Notes under the pieces: generated by a model | The model's input: the letters and a program-made list of their open reading frames with translations, nothing else | Database searches by the model: none | Told to the model about the DNA's origin: nothing | In this document: one piece after another, positions 45,101-60,100 of the stretch | Layout: each line of letters opens with the position of its first letter | Position numbering within the stretch: position 1 is the first letter of the stretch | Origin: Holothuria scabra | Taxonomy: Eukaryota > Echinodermata > Holothuroidea > Aspidochirotida > Holothuriidae | Assembly: GCA_037179385.1 (NCBI GenBank) | Contig: CM074195.1 | Span: 10,245,787-10,309,786, forward strand | Length of the DNA stretch: 64,000 nt | Reading direction: 5' to 3' | Program-made: the position numbers and the translations under genes

Positions 45101-48100
45101 ACAACAGCATTGCTCTTCTACTATACTGTAGTTAAAAATCTTCAGTGTGGTCCAGCTGGCGAAGTCATACTTCCCACCTTCTGGCTGCAAGTCAGATGCT
45201 CTGACTACTTGACCATGTAGTCAAATCTATTCTCTTCTGTATGAGCTCAATTAAAAGTGTTAAATTCTGAGTTTGAGCATATACTCACTGCATATCTGAT
45301 TTTCAGCCCAATGCAGTTTCTTGAATAGTTATGATACCCCCTTCCACTCTCCCCCTCATCATATTTGCGGGACCCTGTTTGTAGAGCCCAGTTTCTACAC
45401 TACAAACAGCAATACTCATTACTAGAATGTTATGATTTACAGTGTAAACTGATGTACAGAGAGAGTAAGGCCTTCCATGTTTAATATGAAACTGTTTCAC
45501 AGCAATAGAAGAATGATAATTTCCCTGCAAGTAAATTGACTTTCCAACTGTTTTGTCTGATCTTCTGTTCAAACCAAGACATATTTCCCTCTAAATGCCC
45601 AAATTTCTCTCCAAATATCAGTTCTCTGCAAGAAACTTTCCAAATTGCAAGGTTTCGTGGACTGGTGATAAGTAATTTAATTTTGCTCACCACAATGCAT
45701 TACTGGTAATAGAAAATCTGTACTAAGTGAATACTTCCCCAAACTCCCACCAACCTCATGTTATGAACCTGTTAGATAGCCTGGTGATTAATCTTTTAAA
45801 TTTTCCTTCCCACAGCGAATTACTGGCTACAGAACATCTTTGCCAAAACTTATCTTCACCATCATTCTTTCTATCTGTTCCTGTGGCTTACTTCAACTTG
45901 TCTTTTACTGGAAGCCTGTTTGGTGTTTGAAGAGCACATGCAAGAAATGTTCCCTAAGTGATGCTACTAAAGTACTTCTTCAGGTAAGTCAAAGAAAATA
46001 AGTCCCAGGTAGGTCAAGGAAAGAAATACCACATAATTTGATTGATTGATTGATTGATTGATTGATCAGTCCATAAAGCAAGGTAACAAGGAGGATGATA
46101 ATTGATTGCAAAAACCACCCATTGATTAATCGCATTAAGAAAAATTTAGTATGCATTGACATACAAGCATTAAGTATTTACTGGAAATCTTAAGCATGTG
46201 TGGTAATAACACACTAAGTTATTTTAATTTTGTTTTTATTTTACAATCCTGCAAGAAAAAGGGAGTGTAGAGTAACCTGTTTTCTGTTGTGTCATTTTCA
46301 TCAAGGCAGTAAGGAGGTGAACTTGCCTTTTCCTACGTGAGGTTTTCAGAAACTTAAAGAGCCAATTTTTTTTTGAAGAGTACTTGGTCATAACTTAAGA
46401 TGTCCTTACAGTAGATTAAGTAGGTTATGGAAGAGGCATGAATTATGTTGGGTGGTTGTCTTCATGGCTATGGAATTGATTGTGATTGTTTTTATCATCA
46501 TGCAGCATGCAAAAATGCATGGCAACTCTTTTTTTTAGACCAGCAATGTTCCAGCCCCCTTCCCCCTTCCCAGCTAAAAATGTCAATACAAGCCTGGGAA
46601 ATGCCATTTTCGACTATCTGAGGGATTGTTATATTTCACAATTTCCTGCTATGCTTCACACCACATAGAGCTCTGCTTGGAAAGCAATTTTTGAGTGGTC
46701 ATACAACAAACCTCATGGTCTCCATTCAGAGAGATCCAGGCTACTCCACCTGTCCAGATGGGATATCTGTGAATCAGTTTTCAATGAAACATCTCTTCGA
46801 CATTATCCCTTCAGAAACTGAAAATTTGAAAGTTTTCAACTTATAAGCCTTATCATTTCAGAAAAATGCAGGTCTTTAATCTCTCAGCCATGACACCACA
46901 AAATGTTACATTGAGAGAAACTTTCTTTATTCCTCTCTTTTTATTTCACACAGAATACCTTTTATGAATCTTTTGTGGAAGAGGTGACAACTAGAAAGAT
47001 AAGGAAGCCTTTAATTGACATTCTGCCACAGCCAATGCAACATAAGGCAGAGAATTTGGCAGAAAGGTAAGCAGTTCATTAATTTTGTGTGGAAATCAAA
47101 ATCAGTGGTGGCCCCAGAATTTCAAAATTGGGGCAAACTATGGGCAATGGATAATGTTGAGGGGCAAAACTTCTTGGGTGTAGAGTGATACCAAGTCTGA
47201 AGCAGGGGCTTCTATGGGTGGGGGTCCAGGCATGAATCTCTGAAAGCTCTGAGACAATCTCTGCATGAAAAATTCAGTCTCAGGTGAGGTATACTCTGTA
47301 AATTATTTTCTGCTACCCTTACACTAACTGACCTATCCTGGAAGGGGAAAATGGGGGGGGGAGGGGGGGGGCAAGAAAAAAAATCTGGGACAAAATGAAG
47401 AGGAAGGTAAAAAAAGAAAAAGCAAGAAATAAATGGGGCTCTGGATGAAAGTATATGTCTCTAATTTTTAATTTTCCCCATTAATGACAGGAGCTTCAAC
47501 TTTGCAAAGCATTGTACAAAGAATCCTGAAGTCAGATTTAAGTTCTTTTCAACTGAAAATGGGGATTACCCTTTCAAGCTAAAATTGCTGTTTGTTAATA
47601 AACCTTTTCCATGCTCAGTATTCAGAAAGTAAATGACAAAATTATTCCAGAGAGAAAATTATTTTTTCCATTTAAAAAGTGGTAGTAGTAACCTTGTAAC
47701 AGAATTGAACTTAAATGTAACAAAATAGCATTCATTGATTGATCATTTTTGTGTCATGGTCTCAAAAGAGTGGCATGCATCCAATTTGAGTAAAGATATT
47801 TCAGACTATTGCCTACATATTAAAAAAATTAGTGAAACTGAATTTTCTTGAATATTTTCAACTTAACTCCATAACTGTATTAGGAGGATCTTGTTGGTGT
47901 TGCATTGTAATTGTGATTGACTGAGTAATTTTGACAGATTGATTGATTATTATGTGTGGTATTTAGTGTTTTAATATTTCATGCATTTTTTCCATTGTGC
48001 ATGTGTTCATTCGTTATATCACATTGTTAGGAGTTGTCAATAAGCCAGTTCAGAGTTATGACCTTTGACCTGTTAGACTTCAATGTAACTCTGAACTGGC

Positions 48101-51100
48101 TTATTAAAAGAATAGCCTATAGTTGAACTTATTTTTGGTATGTTAAAATGGAACATATTTTAAGCTTTTTGGTGAACGTTGTACTCATTTCCCATGTTCA
48201 GTTCTTGAGATATTAGCAACTGAAGTTTCCAGAGAAAGTGAACTTGAAGCAAATAGGTGTGATGTCATGGATTCACATTTTTGGCCTGTGTTTTGTTTTT
48301 CCCTATGTTTTATCCTATTTGCTTGACCTTGAATTGATTATGAATGCTATTTTGCCTCTAAGCCATTTAAAGTTTTTAAAATTCCATTGCTCAGGATGCA
48401 CCTATGGTATCAATACATTAAGGTTTAGTTGCATAAAATTTGTGGTAAATTATGAAGAAAAACAAAACATTGGCTAAAAGAGTGAATCGATGACATCATG
48501 CTTGCTTGTTGAAAGTTTGCCATATTCAATTGCCCATATTTCGAGAACCGAACATGGGAAACAAATGAAAATATCACCAGAATGCTTGGAATATGTCCCT
48601 CTTTACCATATCAAAATAAATTTGGCTTAATTTGGACTGTTCTTTTAATTGAAGGTGGGACTCCATCATACTCAAATCCAATCATATGGGAGTTGATGTG
48701 GCATAATACCTACATTTGCTGCAGGTGTTTTAAAGTCATTCACCATAAAGGCAGTAGGCAGTCCCCCAAATTGGAATTAGGGTGATCTTTCATATTTATT
48801 CAGGAATGGCCCTTTAAATCATAATGAGTAGCTCAGTATCTTCAGGGATATTTTAAGGGAAATATGAAGAGATTTGACCTTGAATATTTTCCTCAGTAGT
48901 TTTGGTGGACAGCCTGTTGCTTTTTAAGCCTTTTCACATGGCCACATTATTGCATAAATGGGATAAACAATACCTTAAAATAAGTGGATGATGATTTAAT
49001 ACGAGGAACTTTTGGTGTTGGAAATGCTCCTAGATCATCTCAAATAGGATTAAAGCAAAGCATTAGAGATGTCAAAGGGATCGTATGGGGGAGGGGAGGC
49101 AGAGGTGCCAACTCTCCCTGATTCTCAGGGAGACTCCCTGAAAATTCAAGGATTTTTGGCCATTCCAACTAGCAAATATGACAATCTCCCTGATTCAAAG
49201 AAGCTTTTTCCCCATTGAGTTGCATGTAATTTTAAAAAATCTCCCTGATTCCTGTGTGAAAGCTCCCTGATTTCTGGATGTAAATGTTGGCATCTGTGGG
49301 GAGGGGAGGGGTGGCAGCGAGAGAGCATGGTTACCACTCACCACTAATGTTGGTATCATTATTTTCGTAACACCCTGGCAACTACATGTATTAACTTGTT
49401 ATGATATTTACATGAAAGAAAAGTACATGCAAAATGGAAATGCCTGTTGCCATTGGCTGCCCTTGGCAACAGGCAGAGAACTTAAACCAGCCCATAAGCT
49501 AAGTATCACGTACTTGCGTAAATGCAGGTGCTTAGTTTCGTGTACACAAAGACAGGGTATCTTACATGGCCATCACTTCACTGATAGGGTTTGGTGATAA
49601 ATTTTGTTACCCTTCAAAATTTTGTCAAATGTGCTGTATGCATGCTGGGAATTGAAGACTGTCTCGCAGGTTTTGATAAAACATTGTGGCTATATTCAAT
49701 ACTAGATGATCCAAACAGGATCTGGTTCTGTACAAATCATTGGCTCTAGGTTTTTCTTTATTTAGGAAATATCAGAAGTTTATAGCATGCCTTACATTTT
49801 CACATATCAGATATGGGCCAGAGATGGAGAGAGGGTGTGGAACTGCACAAAATTGCAAAAACCCAAGTCTGCAATTATATTAAATTTTGTCTCTAGGAGT
49901 TGCATTGTATCACACTTTGCTGTTGTTGAATTTTATTAAAGTTAATGCTATAGTAGGTATCTGAGTCACTGTTGCTATCTGTGACATGCACACTAAAATG
50001 CATGGATGAGGAGTTAGTTATGTATCACATTTCCAAAACATTTTCAAAACATGCTTTTATACCCTGTCTACACTGTGCAACAAACCGAAAACAAGCATGT
50101 TTTGGATTTGTTGCCAGAGGATGTTTTGGAAATGTTTTTGGGAATGTTTTGCAAAAGAAATGTCCTGTCAATTCTTTTCAAAACATTCTCAACACATTTT
50201 TAAAATGTTTTCAAATTGTTTTTACTCTGTCTACACTGTGCAACAAACCGAAAACAAGTATGTTTTGGGTTTGTTGCAGGTGAAATGTTTTGAGAATGTT
50301 TTACAAATGCTGCTCGTGTATACAGGCCTTTAGTTTTTGGATTTTCAAAGGGAATACCTATGTAGTTTTACAGCAGTGACGTGGCAAGAGAGTGCAGTAT
50401 GGCTGCTGCAGTTTTAGTGTTGGTATGTACTATGGTTCATGAAGTTATGTGGCATTTGTGATGTATTTGTATTTGCATTTTAGTAACAAGCAGGACAGGA
50501 ATATTTTATTTTTTCTTTTCATTTGGCCCACTGAAATGACATCACAGATTCCCCACAATGCCTTTTATCTGATGGAAAAGTTGCAGTTCTTTGAGAAGAT
50601 TAGTATATTTTGTGTGTAATATGCTTTTGAGATGCAGTTTCCACCTCTTGAGAGGGAAAAAATTATTCTGGATATTTTTAAGACAATGAACTTTATGTCT
50701 TGCATAGCCCTTGAAGAAGAAGAAGAAGAATCAACAAGCATGGCAAAATTGCTTTATAATATGGTTGAATACCATCAAAACATGTAAACTGGCCAAGTTG
50801 CTTCAATTATGGGGTGATGGACTGGGTGGAGTATGGGAGGCCACAAAAGATGATAAAAGTATAAACAGTGTTTTGCTTAAACCCTTTGCTACGCATGGTT
50901 TGGCTGCAAAACCATAATTTGCCATGACTACTATATATGCATGATTTGGCCGCAAAACCATAGCACTCAGCTGCCCTCTGGCATAGCTAATTATTAATCT
51001 ATGACGTGCAATCCTGTTTTGGACATGTAATAGGCTTGAAGGGGAGACATTTCACACACAAATCCTGTCGAGGCATAGTGAGCACAAATATGGTGGCATC

Positions 51101-54100
51101 CATGCAACAAATGCAGCATTTTGCCAAACCTGTACATATGTACTGTGTATGTATTTTAAAACATAGTGCAGTATGGTGGGATGGACCCTCTTCTGTAGAG
51201 AAAGAGTTTAAGGGAGAGGGATTAGAATGTGATAAAGCATACATTGTAGAATCAGTGTGATATAAACTATAATGTTGAAAGTGGTATGCAAGTACAGTAT
51301 GTCTATGTTTATGTTCTATGTGGCTGGTACATAAATTAATCCTTCCTTGAGGGCAGCTGTTTAATGACGCTAAGCGGTCACAAATGTGGGAAAAGCCATT
51401 GGCTTATGAATTACAACTTAACCTCGGATGGCAACCAATTCAACAATTTGGATCAATTTGGGAACCCCGGTTCAGATGGGAAAACCTGTAGGTTGCTTTT
51501 GGATGAAAAACCCACCTTACTTTGACCTGGCCTCTGGAATTAAACTCCAGACCTCCTGGTTGCTAAGCTTCATCACTTCAAATGCCACTGCCTTTATTCA
51601 CTCGGCCATAGCACCGGTAATGTAAATTCATGTAATCTTTCAATGGATATCCTTTCTGTCATGTGAATACTGGAGATCTGTATCATTTGCATGCAGCTGC
51701 TGTTTAAACAAACAGCAAATGTACACTTCGCTTTCATGTTCAAGCTGTTATTTCTACTGTAACAATGAGAGTGCAATACCTTTGTATACCTTTTCAAGTT
51801 GTACTGTTGTCAGAAATAGACACTACTACATGTATGTTTTTATAAAAGAAAGCTTATTAGTTACTTCCACACCAGCTATATAGATCAGGGAGTTGCTGAG
51901 GAGTCTCTAGCAACTCCTTCTATAGATGAACCTAAATAATCAAGTGTTGGTGTGATTTGGTCAGCCATACAGTAACATCAGACTTATCTTTCTGATTCTC
52001 TTCTTTACATGTGTCATGCATGGTTGTATACTAAATAAGTTGGATGTGAGGGCTTAGTGGATGTGAGGGCATAGAATTGTGTACATGTAGACAATATAAT
52101 TAGGGAGCTTAAACAATATAATTAGGGAGATCATGGCTGCTTAGCCCACTAATGGCAGACACCACCTTTGTTGTATAAAAGTAAACCAACATTACATTTC
52201 AGTGTGATACATGTTTGCAAAAGTTATGCAGGTGGTGCCATTTTCCATCCTTTCTACAAGTTTGAAAGTGTTTGGTAGACAGTGTTACCCCTTTTATTCT
52301 TCAAGTATGGTAATGTATTGGTGAAGGAGAGAGAAAGGGGGTCACAAGAAGTGGAGGGGGAAGAATCTTGGCACAAACCTACAAATTTTGTGGCCCTATT
52401 TATGGCCCTTTGCACCTTTCAGTAGCATTTTACTGCCCTGTTGCATAATTTGTTTTTGAAAATTTTAACATATTAGAGCCAGTAGTTACAAATATAGCAT
52501 GAAAGATAATTCAAAATAAGGCAGTGGGACAGTGCCCATTGCCTTCTTTTCAAGTAAGATCCTCACCCAAAGGAATTCAGTTATTTTTCACTCAAAATAA
52601 TTTGTTGACCCCAAAAATCAGTGATAAAACTTCTGTAATTCTCCAAGTGCCTGTATTATTCAAAGGCTATATGAAATAAAGCTGTTCTTGAGTTTAATAC
52701 TGGTGAGACTGTTTAGTTTAGTGATGCCTTTGGCAGCAAAAGACACTTTGTTTGAATGGAATATCGGTGTATTTTAAACCACATTCTCCCTTTAAAAAGA
52801 CTTCTTGTTTGTACACAATAACTTTTGGGCTCTCAGCTGTACTGTATCCACTTTGACAACTCCCCTCAGGCAGCTCTGAGCAAGACAATGGTCAGCTCAC
52901 TGGGGATTAAGGGGGGAGGGATGGTGGAGGATATCCTATGCAATTTTCAAATCAAAACTTGTTGCAAAGGGAATAATCTGGGTACAGTTTATTACTAAGC
53001 AAAGTCTAAAGAATTGGCCTAACAAATACAAACCACACACTTGTAGCATGGTACTTTGTAAAGGAACTGACTTTGGAAAACATCCTTTTAAAGTAGATTT
53101 AGTGTGTAGAATATGTGGGCTGTCACCTGCAAAGTTGGGTTGGTTTAGCCTTTATATTTCTGTAGTTAGTTTAGTTATGTAAGGGTGTTTGAACTGTAAA
53201 GTAGCAAACTTGTGTCTACTAGCTTGTGGTAATGGTGCAGTAGTCCTCCTTCACTGCTATCTCCTCCCCCTTTTCACTTTGCCCTCCTCCTCACCTCTCC
53301 CCTCTCACTAAAACCCCCTTTTGTTCCACTACTCCCCCTTCCCCTGCCCCCTCCCAATCTGTTCTCTATTGGAAAGTAAATGACAGGTAAGCCTAATGGC
53401 AAGACTACTATTTAAGTACTTCAACAGAATTAGATTTTGTAGCCTTATGTTCCCACACTTGAAATCCAGACAAGTCTCCCGTACCCTATTTGACTGACTA
53501 CATGGTCAAGTGGTGAGAGCATCTAACTTATAGCCAGGAGGTGTGGAGTTCAACTCTTGGCAGGTCGTACCAAAGACTTCAAAATGGAACCTTCTGCCAT
53601 TGTGGTTTGTGCTCAGAATGTGCAATAAATTAGGGAAAACAAGTCAGTGAGCCGTAATTGGAAAAAAAAGTCATGGCCAGCCCGACTTAAACCAATTGAT
53701 TAGCAAAGTAGCCATAAAACCTTCCATGGTAAAACTTCATCTAACTCACTAACTAATTCACCATTATTTGAAATTGACAGTTTCTACTTAGATGTGCTAT
53801 GCGGTTTGTGTGATTTTTAAGTTGGCCTTCGTAAGTGGGGTAGTCTGGTGGAAAATGTTGAGAGACATTCTTTCTTCACGTACTTCAAAATACTTCTTTC
53901 ATTGTAATAAAACACAAGTGTTTTAAGAAGGTAAAACATGGATCCCCAGAAAAAGTTGCTTAATTTTTCAAATTTCCAAAGTCAAGGCATCACATAGGTT
54001 GTGGTTTGGCTTTTGGAGTTTAATGCCAAACTGTGAAAGGTACAGGGATTCTCCGATTTACAAGAGCAAAATAATTAGGCCCATGTACCCTAAATTTTGA

Positions 54101-57100
54101 TACATGAGCAGTACTTAAAAATTAACGTCGGTGTGTTCTCATTTTGCTTCCAGCAAATTTTACCTAATGAATACAATCATGTCACTGTAACATGATTTGC
54201 ACAGTCTCAAAATAACCAAGTGAAGAATAAACAATGCTGGACCATGCATTTATCATATGATAATGCCTGTTGCGGTAGATGCTGTTGCGTGATGCCCTCA
54301 GGCTGTGCCCCTGGCTGGGCCACTGTGCATTGCAAACATAATTAACCCCTGATTCTACATTATCCTGCACTGAAGATAGCTCCACTTACCCAAGATAGGA
54401 AGAAAACAGGCAACTCACTCTTGAAAGGTCATCAATATATCTAAATTTCTTTTCCATGCAAATGCACAAGAAATTACTAGGCTTACATAAGAAACTATTT
54501 TTTTTTTCCAGGGAGGGGTGGGGGCATCTTAGAGTCTTTCTGTTGAGTTTGGAAGAAATTGACATGAAGCTTAGTATTGCTCAATATTTCTACATGGGTG
54601 CACAATTAGTATATTCCATGCATGGTGCCTGCTTGTTTTATTCTGGGACCAGAACCTTACCCCCCTTCCCATTTCTTCTGCTTGTCAGATGCTTTGATCA
54701 AAACCTTCCTCCCCCCATTCTTTTTGTGGTCACTTATTAGGAAACAAATATTCTGGGTAATATCAAATAGTGCACGGACTGTATACAAATATATCTGTTT
54801 TTTATGCTAGAACTAGATCTCTTGGTGCTAATTGCTTTCATATCAGTATCCATTTTTGGCCAGTTTTGGAATTTTTTTCTCTCGTTTCCACTTTTCTACT
54901 AATTCATGGTTGGTATAATACATGTAAGATAGATGCCTACTAATACCACGGCTAACTGAATCATCTTTTTTTTTCCTCTTTACTCATCCGGTGTATTTAC
55001 TCGCACACTCCATGCCACTTTGCTCTATTTGTATGTCATCGTCAATCCCATCCCCTCATACACACAACAACAACAACAGCTTGGTTCATTACAGTATTAG
55101 TGAGGAAGCAGTTGACATTACTGCAGCACATGGAGAAGCCAAACTCTACCAGCAGAGCTCAGTGTTGTCAAGCGGAGAATCAGACCTTGATGATGACCGA
55201 AAATCCTTGATCAAATCACAACGTGAAGAACCACAAGAGGTCAGCTTGTATTGAAGTACTTTCCATTACTCTTGTCCAATGCATTTTAAAAATATTTGTG
55301 TTTTATGGCTTTGAAAAGGCCTAATTGTTCTCCTTCGATAATGTTGCCACCATAAATAACAAACAGTTGTTTTGCATGTCAAAGGTCCAGTTTTTTCAAT
55401 GTACTCAGTTTTAGTAAGAACCTAATTAAAGAGAAAGGGAAAAAAGTGGAAACATTACTTAAGTCACAGGCCTCTTCTGAAAGTTACTTTATCAGGCTAT
55501 GAACTTTTACTTTGATCAGTGAAAATCTTGAAAGCCCTACAATGATAGGGCATCTCCTCCACAAGACCTTCTCCCTTCATTGAATCCCGAAACAGTATGT
55601 CACCCAGGAACTTCATTTTGTATTCATGAATGGTATGTAGCCATTTTTAAAAGGTTTGGCCACTACAACTAGTTCATGCTAGTCATAGAAACTGCATGGT
55701 TTGTAATTGACAAAAGGATGCATATCCACTCCCTTGAATGGCAAAACTACTTGAAATTTATCCTCAGTATGGGCTGCATTGATGGCTAAATGGCCTCTAA
55801 CTAAAGGTGTTAAGATATGTTGAGAAAAGCATGCAGCAGGGTGTCCTCTGTGCAATAGAAATCACTCATGCTACTGGCAGTAGAATTACAAAGAAATCAT
55901 TGCATTGATGTTTTTGGATCATAAGTATTTATATTTACAAAATTTTTGGCAGAAGGCAGCTTGATTCATGCAGTATTTCATGGAAGAAAGCCTGGATACA
56001 TTTCATTCGTGAAGCACTGTCAATCTGGAAAAAAAAACAGACTCACATTTCAGCAGCAAGGAATCACTAATCCTTTTAGTTTTCTGGTTTTGTTATTTTC
56101 TCCATGCAGGATGTGAATTGCGTATTCCGCTCTTTTCAACACAAGAAAGAAGTATTTTATTGGGACACAAGGTCAAAGTCATTTCACACTATCTGTGGGT
56201 TAGAAAAGGGCATTGAACTTTTTAGATTTTACCAATTCTCTGGCTATTCAAAGATCCATCAAGAAATCAGGTTTGTCAATGTTAGCAACATCTGAAATCT
56301 TGTTTGTTATTTATATTCATAAATTCCTTTAATAAAAAAAAATTGGAATACATTTGTTAGCAATGCATCATGGGATTGGATCAAAGATGAAGTGCACGTT
56401 TTATTTTCACAGCTGATTTGCCCTCTCAGACTACTCACTTGTCACTGCTACTTATGCAGTCATTACATTGAGGGAATAATACATTTTTACAAAGTGATAC
56501 TGGGTATGTAGCAATGTGCATGAGTACATTAGCATACTTGCAAACTGTTCATTTTCAACAGAAATGGTTTCTTTTTTAAGCTTGGAAACCCATAAAAATC
56601 AGATTGTTCTGCTTTTTTGACTTAAAGTGTAAAATATATTGCTAAAAATAATCAGAAATATTGCAAAGCAAAAACTTGGCAAAATAAACTTATCTTTGCA
56701 GACACCTAAGTGATTTCCTCATTAAATGTGAACATTTTGAGAGGAAAAGAGGGATCTCACCCCTGAATCTCATTCACTGACGTTATTGCAAATTGCACAG
56801 TAAATCATCTGCCACATAATTATGTTCTGTTTTCTGAGATGACAGTGTTGGCAAGTATGACATTGTGGGGATACAGATGACTAAACTCCCAACCCATCTA
56901 TTCATGCCTTGCAAGGTGGTCAAAATATTCTTTGCTGTCATGCAAGTACTATGAATTTTTGATGTTCACAGTATTTTTTGACATCAAGATGTAGCAACAC
57001 ATGTTTATTATCCTCTGTAACGTAACAGTTCACTACCTGAATATATTGCTTACACAATCTAGTGGCCTGCTGCTGTCACTGACTGCAGCACTCTTTTTCA

Positions 57101-60100
57101 TTCAAATAAACTGTATTTATTCAGAATTTTAGTTTAATCAGCATCTTATGATTTATTAGTATTTTGTTTCCTCAGCTGTTTAAATTTTCAGACAGTGAGG
57201 TGGAAGTACAGTATTAGGTGTTGATTTCTAAATTGCCTTTTTTTTCAAGTTTCATTAATGTTTTAATGGTGGAGTGGTCCAATTTTTTTTTTTACCCTGA
57301 GTTTGAAAGTTGTTTCAAACTATTCATGCAACACTTTAACCCTCCTTTTTAAACTCTACAACTGCCTGAGCACCACCCATGTAGTTTCATTGCTAGGAAA
57401 ATAACTGCTAAAAGTTACTTCCAGTGGTCGTGCTGTATGGATGTTTTAATACGTAACTCTTAATTTTGCTTTTATAGGCTCCATATGCACAGTTTGTATG
57501 TAAGGGGTCTGGTAATAAAAAGTTGCTTATAAGGATTTGCTGATTTTTGCAATTTATCTTTGGAATCATTTTCCAAGGAATATATTTTACCATCTTTCTC
57601 ATCCATGACTTCTCCCTTGTCGATATCATCGTCACTTCTGTCCAAGTCTGTATTCAGAGCTGCATTTGCTTTACATGTATTACTGAATATCCCCTTGTCT
57701 TGCTTTCGTAGGGAGGCCTCCATATTTGTGTTCGTTATGACCCCAGAGGGTGTATATAAGTGAAACTTCTCCTTTTTAAACCCATTTTGTACTCAAAACA
57801 TGATTCCACACCATAGGATTTTACGGAGCTATTCCAGGACACAGCTATGCAATGGTTTCTCAGCAAAACCCCAGTTGTACTGTACACCAGTTGTTAAATA
57901 TGGATTCACAGCAAAACTATGCACAGTGATAGGGTATAATTCAGTGTTACCTTATTGTATATTCATGGTAGTATGTAAGCTGATAGTAAATGATATTGGT
58001 TGCAAATTTATGTTGGGTTGATTGCATTGTATCTTCCTTTTCATTTTATTCTCAGACGAGATGTTTATGGGTCAAATGAAATACGCGTTGATGTGAAATC
58101 ATATTTCAAACTGTTTGTGGAAGAGGTATGTAAAACATCAGTTGTAATAGGTAACAGGGATCCAGCAGTGGAGTGGGGAAAACAAACCAGTCAGCCACAT
58201 CTGGAAAAAAAGGCCTTGGTCGGCTCGACTTGAACCAATAAGTTGGAAACTGGGCTGTAAAACTCTATCTAACTAACTTTAACTTGTATTGCTTGTACGG
58301 TCTTAGTTAAAAAGTCAAGGAAAAGTTAGTAAAGTTGAATTCATTGGTTTGAGCATTTACATTGAAATGAAGCCCCAGGTAAGCTGGGGTTTTAAAATGT
58401 GTCCATGGTATTTCCTGTCTGTCATAAGATATGACTAAAGAGAAGGACTTGCACCATAATTTAACCATAGTTGAAACTGTTAACTTAACCTTTTTATTGG
58501 GTTGATGCTGTATAAACACATTTCTGTTGTTGTATCATTAAATCCTATCTAACTATAAAACTACGTAAGAATGAACTTAATTTTTCCTAGAATGCTGCTT
58601 GACTGTCACAATATTGACTCTGATTGAGTTCTTTACTCTTTACGTACACACATCTCATATTTGATGAAATCAGGCAATGAAAGACTGTGACCATCGGCTA
58701 GGCATGTTACTGGTATATAGCATTGTATTGCATTACAAATATAAACAAAAGTCATTTCATTGCATTACAATTTTAAACAAAATTTGGAGATAAACAAAAA
58801 CTTGCGCTTAAAATCAGAGTTGTTATTCTATAAAATGCACATATTTCTTACTGGAATACTATACTTTAGAAGTAATCTGCTGGTATTAGGTAAGAATAAC
58901 CTAATAAGAATATGACAAAGAATAAACTTATTTTTAAACAGGACCATTACTCTGTTATATGTGAGATCCTCTAAAAGTATTGCTGGAATATTCCTTTAAA
59001 CACATCTCTGTACAAGAAATTACATTGTTTAACAATTGCTAATGCATTGTAGCAGTGTTTCAATGCATACAGTTTATAAATATCTCCTGACCTGTTAAAT
59101 AGCATGCATGGCTTGAATTTGTGACCCTCTATCTAAAAGCAGTCGTAACAAATGAGCCAAACAAATTGTAATCAAATTTCAAGGCTTTGATGAATGAAAT
59201 TTGCAGGTACTGGACATTTTATTATATTCATTTACTGCATTGAAATCGTTATTTGGAGTTGTTAAAAGAAGGAAGGTTTTTGTAAATTTTTTATTCTTTG
59301 AAGAAACCATAGGAATTGTAAGTGATGGTGATGTTGTGTGTGTGTATGTGTATGTTTGTGTGAGAGTTTATAAGTGGCTCACTGTCTCTTTGAGGGGTGC
59401 AAAACTTTTGTATTTTATTGGTAAATTTATTTGGTACTGAGACGTAGAATAGCAGAACAACTGTGATAATAAAGAAACAAAACAATAAATATAAACAAAT
59501 GATAAAGAATATAAAATATAGTATGAAGGAAAAACCCCGAAAAGTAAAAAAAGCTGATGTTCATGTGGAGCCCTTGGAAAGGACAGACACCAGAGCAAAC
59601 AGAGAACTATACTATGGGAAAAATGCACAAAAGTAGGGATAAGAAATAACAGCTACCAACAGCTAGATATTTGACGGACCTTGGTCTTCAATGAGTGATT
59701 TATTAGCAAGGTGTTTTCTAATATGTACTTTAAACAGCTGATTGTCCAACCCCAATGCACAATTTTTGTGATAGTCCACAGAAATTCTCAATTGGCACAG
59801 CTCTTTGATTGACAGTTAGTTCAAAGCATGCTGAGTACTAAAGCTCATATTTCACAGTATGTACTGTACTGAGAGTGTTTTGATTATACATTGGGGGTCT
59901 AGTATTATAACTCGCCCTGAAGCAGTTAACTTCAAAGATTGTTTCTAGATGAGGACGAATTTTAGACAGTTGTAGGAGGGTCTTATAGTTAGCAGATTAG
60001 GAGAATTGAAACTATTTGGTGCGAGAAGAACAGGCCTTTAAAAGTTGGTGGGCTGGTAGTTTGTTTGTCGGAAGGGAAAGATCATTTCAGTGTTATACGA

